Position numbers and translations under genes: made by a program. A stretch of 64,000 nucleotides of DNA from Chalara sp. BL73 (taxonomy: Eukaryota > Ascomycota > Leotiomycetes > Helotiales), in NCBI GenBank assembly GCA_918026815.1, contig CAKJVC010000057.1, positions 310,001 through 374,000 of the forward strand. Reading direction: 5' to 3'. The notes beneath the pieces were generated by a model. It made no database searches, was not told where the DNA came from, and worked only from the letters and a program-made list of their open reading frames with translations. This document shows, piece after piece, positions 24,780 to 36,088 of the stretch; the stretch's first letter is position 1, and every line of letters begins with the position of its first letter.

Positions 24780-25400
24780 TTAAACAAAAAGTTTATTGTT
24801 TATAATAAAAGCTTTTTTGCATTTTTTGTTTTATTTGTTAAAAATTTTAATAATAGTTTGCGTTTTTGTATTAATTACAAAAAGCTTAATATTTTAGCTC
24901 GAAACGACTTTTATTTTATTTTAAAAATTAATAAATTGTTAAACTAAATATTAAAAGTTAAAATGTTTACAAAATTCGACATTTGTTAAACTTTTTACAA
25001 AATCCGAATAAACTTCGACTTTAAAAAATACACAACGTTTAAAATCCGCTACGAATTTTACAAATGCAAAATGCTACTTTTAATTTTATTAATAAATTTG
25101 CTACGTATTAGCAATATATAAACAACGTTTTAATAAAATATTTAAATAACTTTTATATAGTATATTTTGACAATATTTTTATTTATTTCGAAAACTTTAT
25201 TATTTATATCGAGCACGTTAAAAAAGTATTGTAAAAACTTTGTAATACCGGACTTTAAGCCGATATTACTAAATACCAGTTTTACGTTATTAAAACTAAA
25301 TATTTAAAATATATTTTAACTACTAAAAAACTAAAAATAAATTTTAATAAAACAAAGCTTTTGCGAAACTAAATTCGATTTATTACTATTACAAATATAA
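24780..25400 (+). pseudogene. Reverse transcriptase remnant of G3
   Basis: The plus frame has LRFCINYKKLN at about 24858 (family RFCVDYRKLN-type motif, Asp now Asn), then KMFTKFDI, FYKIRIN and the active-site box YFDN at 25163-25174, where the second catalytic Asp has become Asn. It is followed by IFIYFENFIIYIEHVKKVL. Several stops break the frame. Each changed residue fits a G-to-A transition. Confidence 0.8.
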
Positions 25401-26199
25401 AATCTTTTTTAAGATTTTGTAAATTTTATTAACAGTTTATACGCAATTTCAGTTTAATCGCTAAACTACTAACAATTATTATACGTTTTACAAAACTGTT
25501 TATATAATTAAAAAAGTATAATTAAACGTTTAAAAATTTGCGAAAAGCTTGTTAACAGTATAAACTATTTATTATTTCGATTTTGAATTTTTTACGAAAC
25601 TAAAAACGAATTTTTTAAATAAAATTATTGCTAGTATTATTTTTTAAAAGTATATTTAAAACTAATAATACTTTGTCGATTTTTATTTACACGTTTTAGT
25701 AAATTATAAAATAAACTAAAAAATTTATAACAAAAAACTATATACTATTATAAAAACGTTTCGCAAATAGCGTTTCGAGTTTATATCGGTTTAAAATTAA
25801 ATTAGCGTTTATTCGAACTACAAATTATTAAAATATTTTATAACAATTAAAATGTTTACAATTAAACAAATACGCTAAATAAAGTTTTTTTTTAACTTTA
25901 ATTTTAAAATTATATATATGTTAAATAAAAATAATTTTAAAGCCGATATTTTTAACCGAAAAAAACAAAAACGTAATTATACAAATAAAAACTAAAAAAA
26001 ATAACTGTTTTAAAGTACTTTTTAGATTTTATTACTTTGATTTTTTAATTAATACTAAATTGGCCGAACTATATATATTTGCAATAAATATTTTTTTATT
26101 AAACTTCGAAACTTTTTCGAATTTTTTTTTAAACTTTTTAAAACTAATAACTAAACTACAATAAACTAACTATAAGTTTTTTTTAAATTTACAAAAAAC

Positions 26200-27600
26200 T
26201 TTATTTAAAAATATTATTATTTCAAAAACAAATTGTTATTACATAAAAAAAAAATGTATATATTTTAAAACATTTTTTTATATACTCGTTTTATTTAAAA
26301 AACATATAATCAACTTTTTAGCGTACATTTAAATAGTATTAAAACTTATTAGTTGTTTATTTAAAAATACTACTAAATCGATATAAGTATAAACTATAAA
26401 CAATACGTTACAAATTGTAAAAATTGCAAAACAGTTTATTTTAACTAAACTAAATAATAAAGTTTATTATACTTTTTACCGGTGTTTGTATATTCGATGC
26501 AATATTTTTGTATAAATTTTAAAAAGTTTTTTACGAATAAATACAGTTTTAATACTATTTTAGTTTTTATTAATCGATTAAAAAAAATGCAATAACTATT
26601 TTTTGCCACAAAAAAATCGACGTTTATAGTATAACAACTTTTTTTTTTTAATAAATATATCGATTCGAATATATTTTAAAATCGATAATTTTAATAAAAG
26701 TTTTTAATTTATATTTTTTTTTAAAATAAGTTTTGTAAAATTATTAAAGTTAAAATTAAGCTTTCGACAGTTTACTATAAACAAACAAACGGCTAAACAA
26801 AAATTATAAACAAATATATTAATTAAAAGTTTCGACTTTTTGTTAATTATTATTAAAACAATTAAAGCGAACTACTTTTTATAATTAACAAAACACAAAT
26901 AACTTTTTTACATTTTTTTATTAAAATAATTTTATACTAGCTTAAATTTGAAATCGATTTTTAAACAAATTAAAACTAAAATATATTTAAAATTAATATT
27001 TTATTAAAAAAGTTTAATTACGAAAATGTACGAAAGTTAGCCGATCGTATAAAAAAATTATAAAAGCTAATAAAAGCAAATATACTAAAAGCTTAAAAAC
27101 GTATGTTTTTATTAGTAAACAAATACCGAAAAACTATCGACTAAAAAGTTACGAATAAAGTTTACTTGTTTACAAAAAACTTAAAAAACTATAAACTTAG
27201 CCGAAAACTAACCGAACAGTAAATAAGTTTTTTTAAAATTATCGAATAAATAAACAACGTTTATAAACTTGTTTTGTTTGCTAAATTAAAAATTTATAAC
27301 GTTTTTTTTTAACGTATTAACTAAAAATTTAAATAATTTATTACCGGGCTAAAAAAATTTTAAGCTAAAAGCAGAATTAATTGCTAAAAAAAAAAAGAAA
27401 AGTCGACAATATTAAAACAGTGCGCAAAATCAAAAACGTTTTAAAATATTAAATTAACTAAATCGGTTACAATTTAAACTTTAAATAGTATTTTGCTTTT
27501 AATTTTATAAAGTTACTTTATAAAATTTGCGACTTTTATGTATAAAACTTTCGATTATTAAAGCTTTTTTGTAAGTTTGCGAAATAAATTACAATTTAAA
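26200..27600 (+). pseudogene. Integrase and chromodomain remnant of G3
   Basis: The end of the integrase core is recognisable at about 26760-26830 (LSTVYYKQTN followed by NKNYKQIY). The C-terminal part reads VTNKVYLFTKNLKNYKLSRKL and later VDNIKTVRKIKN...LKYQIN, matching the layout of a Gypsy chromodomain. Stops interrupt every frame. Confidence 0.7.
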
Positions 27601-28969
27601 AATTTAGTTAAAAAAATTACAATTATTTAGCAAACAACCGAATTTAAACACCGAATTTTTTTTACAATTTTTCGACTTTAATTACAAGTTATAAATTACA
27701 ATACAATTTATAATATAAACAAAACAATTCAATTAACAATTTAATACTTTTTGATTTAAAGCTTAAATTAACGATTTTTGCAATATAAATTTTTTAGTAA
27801 TACTAAACCGATTTTACTACAAAAAACTATTTTCGCGAATAAGTATTGTCGAAATTTATATTACAAAAATACCGACTTGTTTTTTAAAACAAAGCTTAAC
27901 ACTTTTTTATTTAGTTATAAATTTTTTTTTTTCGTTTTAGTAAACTTCGCTGGATTTTTTATTTTTATTTTTATTTTTTTTTTCGGTTTTTTTTTTGTTT
28001 TTATTTTTATATAAATTAACGGCCCGGAAAAAACTTATTCAGCTACTTTTTCGACTTTTTTTTTTAGTAATACAACCGGTAATACACCGAGCAATAGTTA
28101 TACTAACTACAAAAATTTGTATTGCAACTACAATTTTTTTAAGTTTATAAAGCTTTTAATTAAAATTAAACCGAGTCGAATAAAATACAAACGACTTATT
28201 ATTAATATATTTGCTATTTCGGACTAAAAAGCATAAATTTTTTTTAACAAAACAAAACTTATATTAAGCTACGTTCGAAATATAAACGCTAAATTAATCG
28301 ACACGATTTTATTTAGTACTATTGCTACAGCGCAGATTTAAGCATTTTGTGTTATTTAAAAAGCAACAAATTTAGTAAATACGTACTACAGAATTTGCTT
28401 TAAAAGTAAACAAGTAAAATACAAATAAAATTCGAAAATTTACAAGTACACAAAAAGCATTTTATATAATACAATAACTATACTTTTTCGAAAAAAGCCG
28501 ACTAAACGAGTATTAATACTTTTTTTTTTTTTGCTCGAAAACAACAAAAACAGCATATACAATAAACTGCAGCTAATACGCCGAATAAAGTAAATAAAAA
28601 TATAATTTACAAACATTAGTATTAAAACTTATATCGAAACTTTTTTACTAAAACAAGCTTATAAATAATAGTTGTTGTTAGTAAAAAAAAAAAAATTAAA
28701 AAAATTAAAAAAAAAGTTATTTATATTTTCCGAAAGTATAAAAAACTTTATTGTAACTGTTTTACAATACTAAAGCGATTTTAAATAGCTTTTACTGTAA
28801 TAATAATTTACAAAAGTTACTATTATTGCGAAATACTATTTTGTTGTTAAACTTGTTTAGTATTATAAACTAAATTAAAAAATTTCTTAATACCGAAACT
28901 TTATCGAATTACTATCGAACTATTTTATTCCGAAATTTAAAAGTAAGCTTTTTTTAATAAAAAAAGTAA
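27601..28969 (+). other. Extra 3' coding-like region of G3, function unknown
   Basis: After the chromodomain, a plus frame stays protein-like for over 1 kb with relatively few stops, including an open stretch at 27778-28014. It is serine/threonine/asparagine-rich if G-to-A and C-to-T changes are kept in mind (SNTTGNTPSNSYTNYKN at about 28060). I cannot name it. It may be a C-terminal Pol extension or a separate gene carried by the element. Confidence 0.4.
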
Positions 28970-29228
28970 TATAACAATCGGTATACTTAAAGTACAATAC
29001 AAAAGTTATAATACAAAAACAAAAAGTAATAATTAAAGTATAAAACGTTTTAGACTTAATACGAAAAAAACTCGGAGTCGCTTATATAAAAGCCTGTTTT
29101 TATTTTTTACAGTTGCTTTTTATGTTTTTATATCTTTAGTACTTTAGACTTATAAAGCAATCACGATCAGCTTATTGTACGCACTCTTATATACTTCTAT
29201 TCTGCCCGTGATTCCTTGCGTCGTTACA
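28970..29228 (+). repeat. 3' LTR of G3
   Basis: 259 bp. The first half is heavily mutated (TATAACAATCGG against TGTAACAATCGG in the 5' copy). The last about 180 bp is nearly intact, ending CCTTGCGTCGTTACA. Confidence 0.85.
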
Positions 29229-30195
29229 ATAAAAACTAAATAGTATTTTGTTGCTTTTTATTTAAAAAAAGTTAGTTTTATTAAATTTCGATATAATATT
29301 TACAATATAAAACTAATAATTATAGTTTATACTTTTCGACAATAAAAGCAATATTTCTAAAACAATACCGATATTGTTATAGTTCGCATTAACTATAACA
29401 ATTTAAAATATTTTATAACAAAAAAAAACTTACAAACTGTTAAACGAAATAATCCGAAAACTTAAACAAGTTTAATTTTGTAATTAAATAGAAACTAAAC
29501 ATAACTAATTTCGCAAACGAACTTTTACAAAAACCGAACTATAAAAAATCGATACTAAATCGAAATAACAAAAAAAAAAAACAATTTTTTTTTTTTTTAA
29601 TTTTATATAACAAACTGTATATAGCAAAATTATTTTATATTTTTAAAGTTTATTTAAAAAATGTATTTTTAAATAATACAAATTAAACGCGCTTGTATAA
29701 AATCGCATTTGTATTAAAAAATAAACGTTTTTAAACCGGCGAAATACCGAAGCTATAAACAAATATAACAAAATTATAAATTAAAAAGTTTTATAACGTC
29801 ATTTAAAAAAATTAAATTTAAACTTACTGTTAATAAAACTAATTGCAAATAGCGCGTGCTACAAAAAATAGCAATTATATTGTTATCGGCTAAAACAGTA
29901 TATAATAAAATAATAAAGCCGATTAAAAACGTTTTAATAAAACTGCAAAAAACTAATTTTTTTTAATTTAAAAATTACTAAAAAAACTATAAAACAAAAC
30001 CGAGCTAAAATGAAAAAACTATAAAATATAAATTACAAAAATAGCTTATTTCGTTATACAAAAACTGTATATATTTTTAACGAAAAGTTAATACGCGCAA
30101 AAATAATTTACGTGCATTATAATAAAAAACTTGCTAACTATTTTAACGTGCGTAAAACGCGCAAACTAATAAACCGAAAATACTATTAGTTAAAC
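29229..30195 (+). pseudogene. RNase H and integrase N-terminal remnant of Gypsy X
   Basis: A plus frame gives FVAFYLKKVS, RYNIYNIKLIIIVYTFRQ and INYNNLKYFITKKNL, the RNase H core with acidic residues lost. It then gives a basic integrase N-terminal section ending at a YYW-like motif position. This continues the RT of X interrupted at 21750, and the next interruption is the solo LTR at 30196. Confidence 0.75.
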
Positions 30196-30368
30196 TGTCA
30201 CGGTACCGACCCTGGTCGGGCACGTGCCCTGCTGCCGAGCCACTAGGGCTCCCTCGTGTATATATAGCTTGCTTTTCTCGAGCTCCTTTTTCCTTCCTCA
30301 GCTATAAATTCTTGTATAGTACCACAGCTGCCCTCTGTATCTGTAAATCCACAGCTTGTGCCGTGACA
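30196..30368 (+). mobile_element. Unmutated 173-bp solo LTR of another family
   Basis: The ends are perfect 8-bp inverted repeats, TGTCACGG and CCGTGACA. The 5-bp duplication TAAAC is exact (30191-30195 and 30369-30373). It has a TATA-like GTGTATATATAGCTTGC and is GC-normal within saturated DNA. No matching internal region is in the window. Confidence 0.9.
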
Positions 30369-30373
30369 TAAAC

Positions 30374-30892
30374 TTAAAAATAATATTAAAAAACATATTA
30401 AAACGTGCACGAAATATTAAAAAAACAAACTAAAAAAACACTAAACTTATAGCGAATTAGTTCTGATTTTTTTTTTTTAAAATTATAAAAAAAAATTAAC
30501 TATAAATTTTATTATAAATTTACTGTTTAACAAAAAACACAACTAAATATATAATTTTATACTAGTTATAATTAACAAATACATTAAACTAGTACGCTAT
30601 ATAACTATACAAAAAAATATTTAAATTTATAAATTTACAAAACTGTTTATAAATTATATTTATAAAAATTTCGGATTTTTAAAAAAAATTACTATTAACA
30701 AAAAATTTATTTTTATAAACAAATTTTAAAATTTTTTTATATATTACTTTAAAATTCGCTGTTAACTTTTTATTGCTTTTTTATTCGCAAACGAACAACT
30801 AAACAAAACAACAAAATCAAATTTTAAAATTTTATTTAAAAACGTATTGCAATTACAAACAAAATAACTAAGTTTTAAAACTAGTTTTAACT
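30374..30892 (+). pseudogene. Integrase core remnant of Gypsy X
   Basis: Plus-frame motifs in order: KTVYKLYL near the active-site region, QILKFFYILL, then IRKRTTKQNNKI and NFI-KRIAITNKIT. These match the Gypsy integrase core and the HPQTNGQTER-type segment after mutation. It stops abruptly at the hAT terminus at 30893. Confidence 0.7.
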
Positions 30893-31513
30893 CAGCGTAA
30901 CAAATGATTTAATTTGATTTGATTTGCCCTTATTAATCAAATTAAATTAAAGTAAAATTTTAATTAATCAAATCAAATCAAATTAAATCACTATTAATCA
31001 GATTATAATTGATTAATTTTTCACATAACTAACACGTGATATTTTTTATAGGCTAAAAATAAATTTATAGTATTTTTTAGAAATTCCCGATAATAACCGT
31101 AATTAGCCGAATAAACATAACTTTTAATTATTAATCGTTGAATTAACAATCAATTATAATTAATAATACTAAAAACAGTTTTTACGCTTAAATACTAAAA
31201 TTGAAACTATAAATAAATAATATATATTATTAGAATATTTTACGAAATTCTGCGATATTTTAAATAATTCTAAATAATTCTAAGTATTTCTATTACCTAT
31301 AAATTATAACAAACTATAATATATTAATAATATACTTTTTTAAAAAGCTTTAGAACTTTTTAATAATTTATAAATATATATTAATAATATAATTAAAAAG
31401 ATTCTAAAAAAATATTTTGAAATATTTAAACAACAAAAATTCTGCATTTTTGAATTTTTGAATATTATTAATGTTTTTTATTATATTATATACTTTAATA
31501 TTATATATATAAA

Positions 31514-34338
31514 ATGTCGACTTTTCAAAATAACGCTATTATTAAGCTAAATTTAGCTTAAAACAATTCGAACTTCGAATTAAAACTTATAGAAAATCAA
31601 GCTTTTATATTTAAAAAAAAAATGTTTTTTAAGATTTTAAACTTTATTAAAGCCGAACTTAAAAAACCAAAAAATTACTAAACTGTTACAATTAAATACT
31701 TTTACTTTAGTTGTCGGTAAGTAATACTATTTTGTTTTAAAATAATTTACTAACTTCTTTTTTAAAAAAATTTAGCTACATTAAAAAATTTATAATTTTA
31801 CTTCGAATTATATTACGCATTATAAAACATTACATAAAACGTTTAATATAAGTCGAATATTAAATAATATCGACGAAAGTAAGTTTTTTATTATATTAAA
31901 TATAAAATAATATACTAATTATTTTTAAACGATTATTTTAATTTTACTAAATTTTCTTAAAACTGCACTATAAATACTATTACCGATATATTTGCAAAAC
32001 AAAAAACTTTTAAACAACGTAAAACACTCGAAAACGAAAAATTTAGTTTAATTAAATTTAAAAAATTGCTTTTAAATTTTATAATATTAAATAATATATT
32101 TTTTCGGTTAATTACTTCGAAATTCTTTAAAAAGTTATTAATATATTTATTTAAGTAAGTTAATTTTTAAACTTATTACTAAAATACTTATTAACTAATT
32201 AATAGTAAAATACTTTCGATTTATTATTAAGCTTTAAAAAATAATTTAACTTCTATTTATTTAAAAAAAAAATTTTATTAAAAAAGAATTAAATAAAAAT
32301 ATTAAAACAAACAGTAGTTTTTTATTAACTTTAAACGCTTAAACCGCTATTAATTAAAACGCTTATTTTAGAATTACTATATAAATTAATAAATTTTTTA
32401 AATTAATTTTACTATAATGCTAATAATTTATAGTTATTTTATAAATAAGAATTTCGAATTAAAGTTTTATTTATTAGCGATAAAAAACTTAAAAAAAATA
32501 CTCGAAATTATATTTAAATAAAGTTTTATTAAAAACTTTAAAAAATTATAACATTGAATATAATATTACAAAGTAAGTAATTAAGAATTAATTTTATTAA
32601 GTTTAATATTAATAAATACTAAAATTTTAATAGTATTACACGAAATAATGCAAGTTTTAACAATACTTTTATTGATGACTTTAAAAAGTATTATATTTTA
32701 CAAAAAATCAAATTTACCGGAAATATTCTGTGTTTAGCTTACGTTTTAAATTTTATTGTTTAAAATATATTAAAAACGATTAATAAAAACGCATATAACG
32801 ATTTCGGTAATTAAAATATTTTTAATATAAAAAACGAAAAAAATAATAACGAAAAAAAAAGATTACTAACAGTAAGTTATTTTGTTTAACAATACTAATA
32901 TTATTACTAATTTTTAATAGCAATTCTTTTGTAAAAAAAAGCCCAAAAAATTATTATTAAAATTAAATATTCTTAAAAAAATAAGCGATTATTAAAACGT
33001 TAAATAAAAACTTTAAAAATTAAAAACGCAAAAATTCTTTAATTTAGTATATAATTGTATTATTTAATTTTTTTATAGTTAACTAATATTTTTTGAATTA
33101 AAAAACTCAGTAGTTTTCGACTTATAATATACTTAAAGAATTTATTAATTTTTGGCTAGCTATTAAATCAGTTATTAATTTATTTAATTTTAAAGCTTTT
33201 AAAAAAAATAAACATTTTTTATTATTAAAAAATAACGATATAAAATATAAAAAAAATTGTTTAAATATATTTTCGATTTTCGTCAGTGTAATAAAAAATT
33301 GAGTAGTGTAAGTATTAAGCCTACTACTTATACTCAACTCAACTCTATTATACTACTACTTATAATTATAAGTAGTTATTCAAGACTAATCAATAAGTAG
33401 TTTAAGTAATTAAATAGCACTAAAATTAGAAAGCGGTAAGCCTAAAAAGGAAAGCGGTAAAAGGTTTTGCCGGCGAAAAAGCGAATTTTCCGTCACGATT
33501 ATAAATCATGTAACTTAAAAAGCTTGGCATGTTATGTGATAACCTTTCATTTTTATTATAGTCGACAATTGCCTTTTCTTTTTAGTTTAGTATTCTTGTA
33601 ATAGAACCACTTTATTAGTCGCTTCAACAAGCTAAAAGATTTGGCTGTGTAACAAAATATATTAATATTTAAACTATATAATTTTTTTTAAAAACTATTC
33701 AAACTACTTATAAATAGTCAAAATTTACTACTCAACTCAACTTAAAGCTTTGTACTACTCAAACTCAAATTTACTACTTAATTACTACTTAATTACTACT
33801 TAAGTAGTTGAGTATTTTTTTGTTACACTGATTTTCGTTAAAGCAACTACAAAATTACAAGCCGAAAAATACTCGACTATATATTATTTAGTTCCCGAAA
33901 TATATAATATATATAATCGTTTAAAAAATATTCGAAATAAATATAATGTAAGTAAAAACCGTTGTTATTATAATTATTAATACTAATATTTTTTAGGATA
34001 TTTTATTTATCGATGCTATTAATAAAAAAATAGCTAAACTTCGAAAATATTTTTCTAAACAAAATATTTCGCAAAATAATAAAACTTTATATTTAGCTTT
34101 AATTCTTGATTTTAGAATAAAACGAGAAAAACTAAAACTTATAAGTTTTACAAAAAGTCAAAGTACCGATATATATAATCGATTATATTTAAAATTTCAA
34201 ATGTAAGTTATTAATAAATATTTTATAGTTAATATTTAAACTAACACTTTATAGTTATAAAGCGGATTATTTAACAATACAATTACTTATTAATTAAACC
34301 AAAAATTTAACGTTAAATAAAAACGATAACGATTTAAA
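31514..34338 (+). pseudogene. hAT transposase gene, N-terminal and middle part
   Basis: The reading starts MSTFQNNAIIKLN at 31514. The region carries seven GTAAGT donors (31717, 31879, 32155, 32573, 32872, 33948, 34203), several followed by a TACTAAC-like branch site and TTTAG or AATAG acceptor. For example, 31717-31775 is a complete 59-bp intron and 32155-32205 a 51-bp one. Exons are short, A+T-saturated and stop-ridden. A MITE (33284-33830) interrupts it. The 3' end is displaced to 47449-47900 by the G4 insertion. Confidence 0.65.
33284..33830. mobile_element. 547-bp hAT-like MITE with 8-bp target duplication
   Basis: It begins CAGTGTAATAAAAAATTGAG and its right end is the inverted CAGTGTAACAAAAAAATACT. 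The 8-bp duplication ATTTTCGT is exact (33276-33283 and 33831-33838). There is no coding capacity. Subterminal ACTACTTA/CTCAACT repeats occur at both ends. The centre keeps GC-rich pieces (GAAAGCGGTAAGCC twice-related, GCCGGCG), so it is less mutated than its host. Confidence 0.92.
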
Positions 34339-34343
34339 TATAT

Positions 34344-34693
34344 TGTTACGGTCCTATTAGCTTACAACTGATATAAATAAAAAATCTTGGTCCGAAAAGT
34401 GTTGGTCTGAGAAAAAGTAGATATATTACATATAAAAAGTAAATCCCAATAACAAATATACTATAAGAAATACTATTTAAATTAAGCACGAAGCTTTTAT
34501 TTAAAAGAAAGCTATTTACTTATATAGATTCTTTGTAAGTAAATTATTGTTTTTAGTATAATTTATAAATCGTGAATTACAGCATAATTTATAATTTATT
34601 ACGTGATTTTTTATTTTAAGAGTTTTTTATATAAACTAAGCTTATCGAGCTTTAAGCTTTTAAAGCATAAACCTGTTAACAATACGCGTAATA
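34344..34693 (-). repeat. 3' LTR of outer G4
   Basis: 350 bp. The outermost part (TGTTACGGTCCTATTAGC) is nearly intact and the inner part is heavily mutated. It has a single copy of the 35-bp repeat unit. Confidence 0.85.
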
Positions 34694-34722
34694 CTATTTT
34701 TTTTCTAAACTAGCGTGTTTAT

Positions 34723-35330
34723 ATGTTTAAGTATACTAAAAAAATATCGTAAAAAACTGTATAGCTACTTTTTTTTATTATTATAACAACTAAGTATATA
34801 GCCGATTGTTTTAAGTTCGAAGTGTCGCAAAAAACTATTAAAAAAAAAAATCTAAAAAAACGAATAATTTTGACTGGCGAAAAAATGATTTCGTATACTG
34901 CTTACGAAAAAAAACATGCTCGAAATTAACATTTTATAAAATGTATAAAAACAAAAAAGTTAACTCGTTGTACTAAGTATATACATCGTAGTTTTTTTAG
35001 TTGTAATACTAGTAGTTTTGCTTTTAAAAACTAAATGTTTTTAAACAAAGCGAAAAAAAAGTTAAAAAATAACGAAATTAAAACCGAAAAAAAAGCAAAT
35101 TGTTTAGCAGCGAAAATTACAAAAGTTTTTGCTCGCATTAAACGGATACAAACTTAAAAGCGGTTTTTTCGTACGCGAAAAAAAAAAATGTTGCAACGTA
35201 GTTTCGCATTTTTAAATAAGCTTAATATTTTGAAAAAAAAAAAGAAATTAGCAAAAAAAGTCAGTTTAAATAGTTAAAAAAACAACTTTACTAAAGTCCT
35301 GTTCGAAAGCGCGCTGCTTTTAAATTACGA
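34723..35330 (+). pseudogene. Antisense cysteine-rich ORF in outer G4
   Basis: This reads opposite to Pol, beginning MFKYTKKIS just inside the 3' LTR. A frame with few stops gives a cysteine/histidine segment (KKHARN...HFIKCIKTKKLTRCTKY...FSSCN) and then a long lysine/arginine-rich tail (AKITKVFARIKRIQ, FFRTRKKKMLQR, FAFLNKLN). The inner G4 copy has the same protein at the same place, with different stops. See the companion entry at 41250-41849. Confidence 0.55.
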
Positions 35331-35399
35331 TTTTTTTTTTTAAAAGCGTTTTTTAAACATTTTATTTAAAACTTTTAAATATTAACAGTAAAACTTTTT

Positions 35400-35660
35400 A
35401 AGCATTTTAAAGCAATTAAAGTTTTTTTTTAGTTTTTATATGTTTTCCGAATTTAAGTAATTAATTTATTTTATTAAATATTTTAATTTGTTTTTAATAT
35501 ACTTGTAGTTTAAAATCTTTTCGATTTCGTATTTAGCTTTTAAATTAATTAATTTAATTTTCGTGTGTAAAGTTAGCGGTGCTTTTTTTAGTGCTAGTTT
35601 AAAAAGTAAAGCGAAAAATACTAAGTATATATTTATAGTTTTAAAAAAATAAAATTCGAA
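35400..35660 (-). pseudogene. Pol C-terminus/chromodomain of outer G4
   Basis: The minus frame reads FEFYFFKTINIYLVFFALLF, then KYEIEKILNYKYIKNKLKYLIK, corresponding residue by residue to the inner copy's chromodomain region. The frame is cut at 35661-35665 by the inner insertion. The 106-codon ORF at 35466-35786 is a chimera of this and antisense LTR. Confidence 0.75.
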
Positions 35661-35665
35661 TATAT

Positions 35666-36088
35666 TGTTACGCGCATCGCTAACAGGCTTATGCCTTAGG
35701 GGCCTGAGGCTCGGTAAGCTTGGCTTACACAGAGAACCCCTGGGGTGAGAATCACGTGATGGATCATAGATCATGCTGTGATCCATAAGCCAGCTGGATC
35801 ATAAATCATGCTGTGATCCATAAGCCAGCTGGATCATAAATCATGCTGTGATCTATAAGCCAACTGGATTACGCCTTATGCAATAATCCAACTTACAAAA
35901 GAATTTATATAAGTAAATAGCTTTTTTTTAAATAAAAGCTTCGTGCTCAACTTAATATAGTATTTTAACACTATACTGTTATCGGGATTTTACTTTTTAT
36001 ATGTGATATACTTACTTTTTTCCAAACTAACAACTTTCGGATTAAAATCTTTTATTTATATTAGTTGTAAGCTAATAAAACTGTAACA
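35666..36088 (+). repeat. 5' LTR of inner G4 with three 35-bp units
   Basis: The first about 190 bp is nearly intact and GC-normal, and the rest is mutated. It contains three tandem copies of a 35-bp unit beginning GGATCATAAATCATGCTGTG (about 35761-35870). Confidence 0.88.

Larger units (their letters stand above)
21751..29228 (+). mobile_element. Gypsy retrotransposon G3 (chromovirus type)
   Basis: LTRs at 21751-22010 and 28970-29228 (260 and 259 bp; TGTAACA ... GTTACA) flank about 7 kb. In the plus orientation the order is RT (about 24780-25400), integrase (about 26200-27050) and chromodomain-like region (about 27400-27600), then an extra coding-like stretch to 28960. The LTR promoter reads GCTTATATAAAAGC. 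The outer about 90 bp of the left LTR and the last about 180 bp of the right LTR are lightly mutated; the interior is saturated. Flanks AAAAT and ATAAA do not match, and X sequence appears missing at the insertion point. Confidence 0.85.
11984..30892 (+). mobile_element. Gypsy retrotransposon X, mutated and split by five insertions
   Basis: Reading outward from the insertions gives one element. The pieces are: 5' LTR (11984-12187) and leader (12188-12257); a gag-like region (18816-20296); reverse transcriptase (20821-21750); RNase H and integrase zinc region (29229-30195); and integrase core (30374-30892). The interruptions are E1, a solo LTR, G3, another solo LTR, and the hAT element that ends it. 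About 4.5 kb of X remains. Integrase stops just after the region that would read HPQT...NQ...EQYL...NW, and no 3' LTR follows. Order RT-RNaseH-IN is Gypsy type. All reading frames are filled with stops from C-to-T/G-to-A change. Confidence 0.8.

Noticed and set aside
34723..35330. Host gene captured between G4 and hAT
   Set aside because: The same sequence occurs inside the inner G4 copy, so it belongs to the element.
35466..35786. 106-codon minus ORF starting MDHSMIYDPSRD
   Set aside because: It is a chimera: the first part is antisense inner-G4 LTR and the rest is the outer-G4 chromodomain region. It marks the insertion junction and is not a gene.
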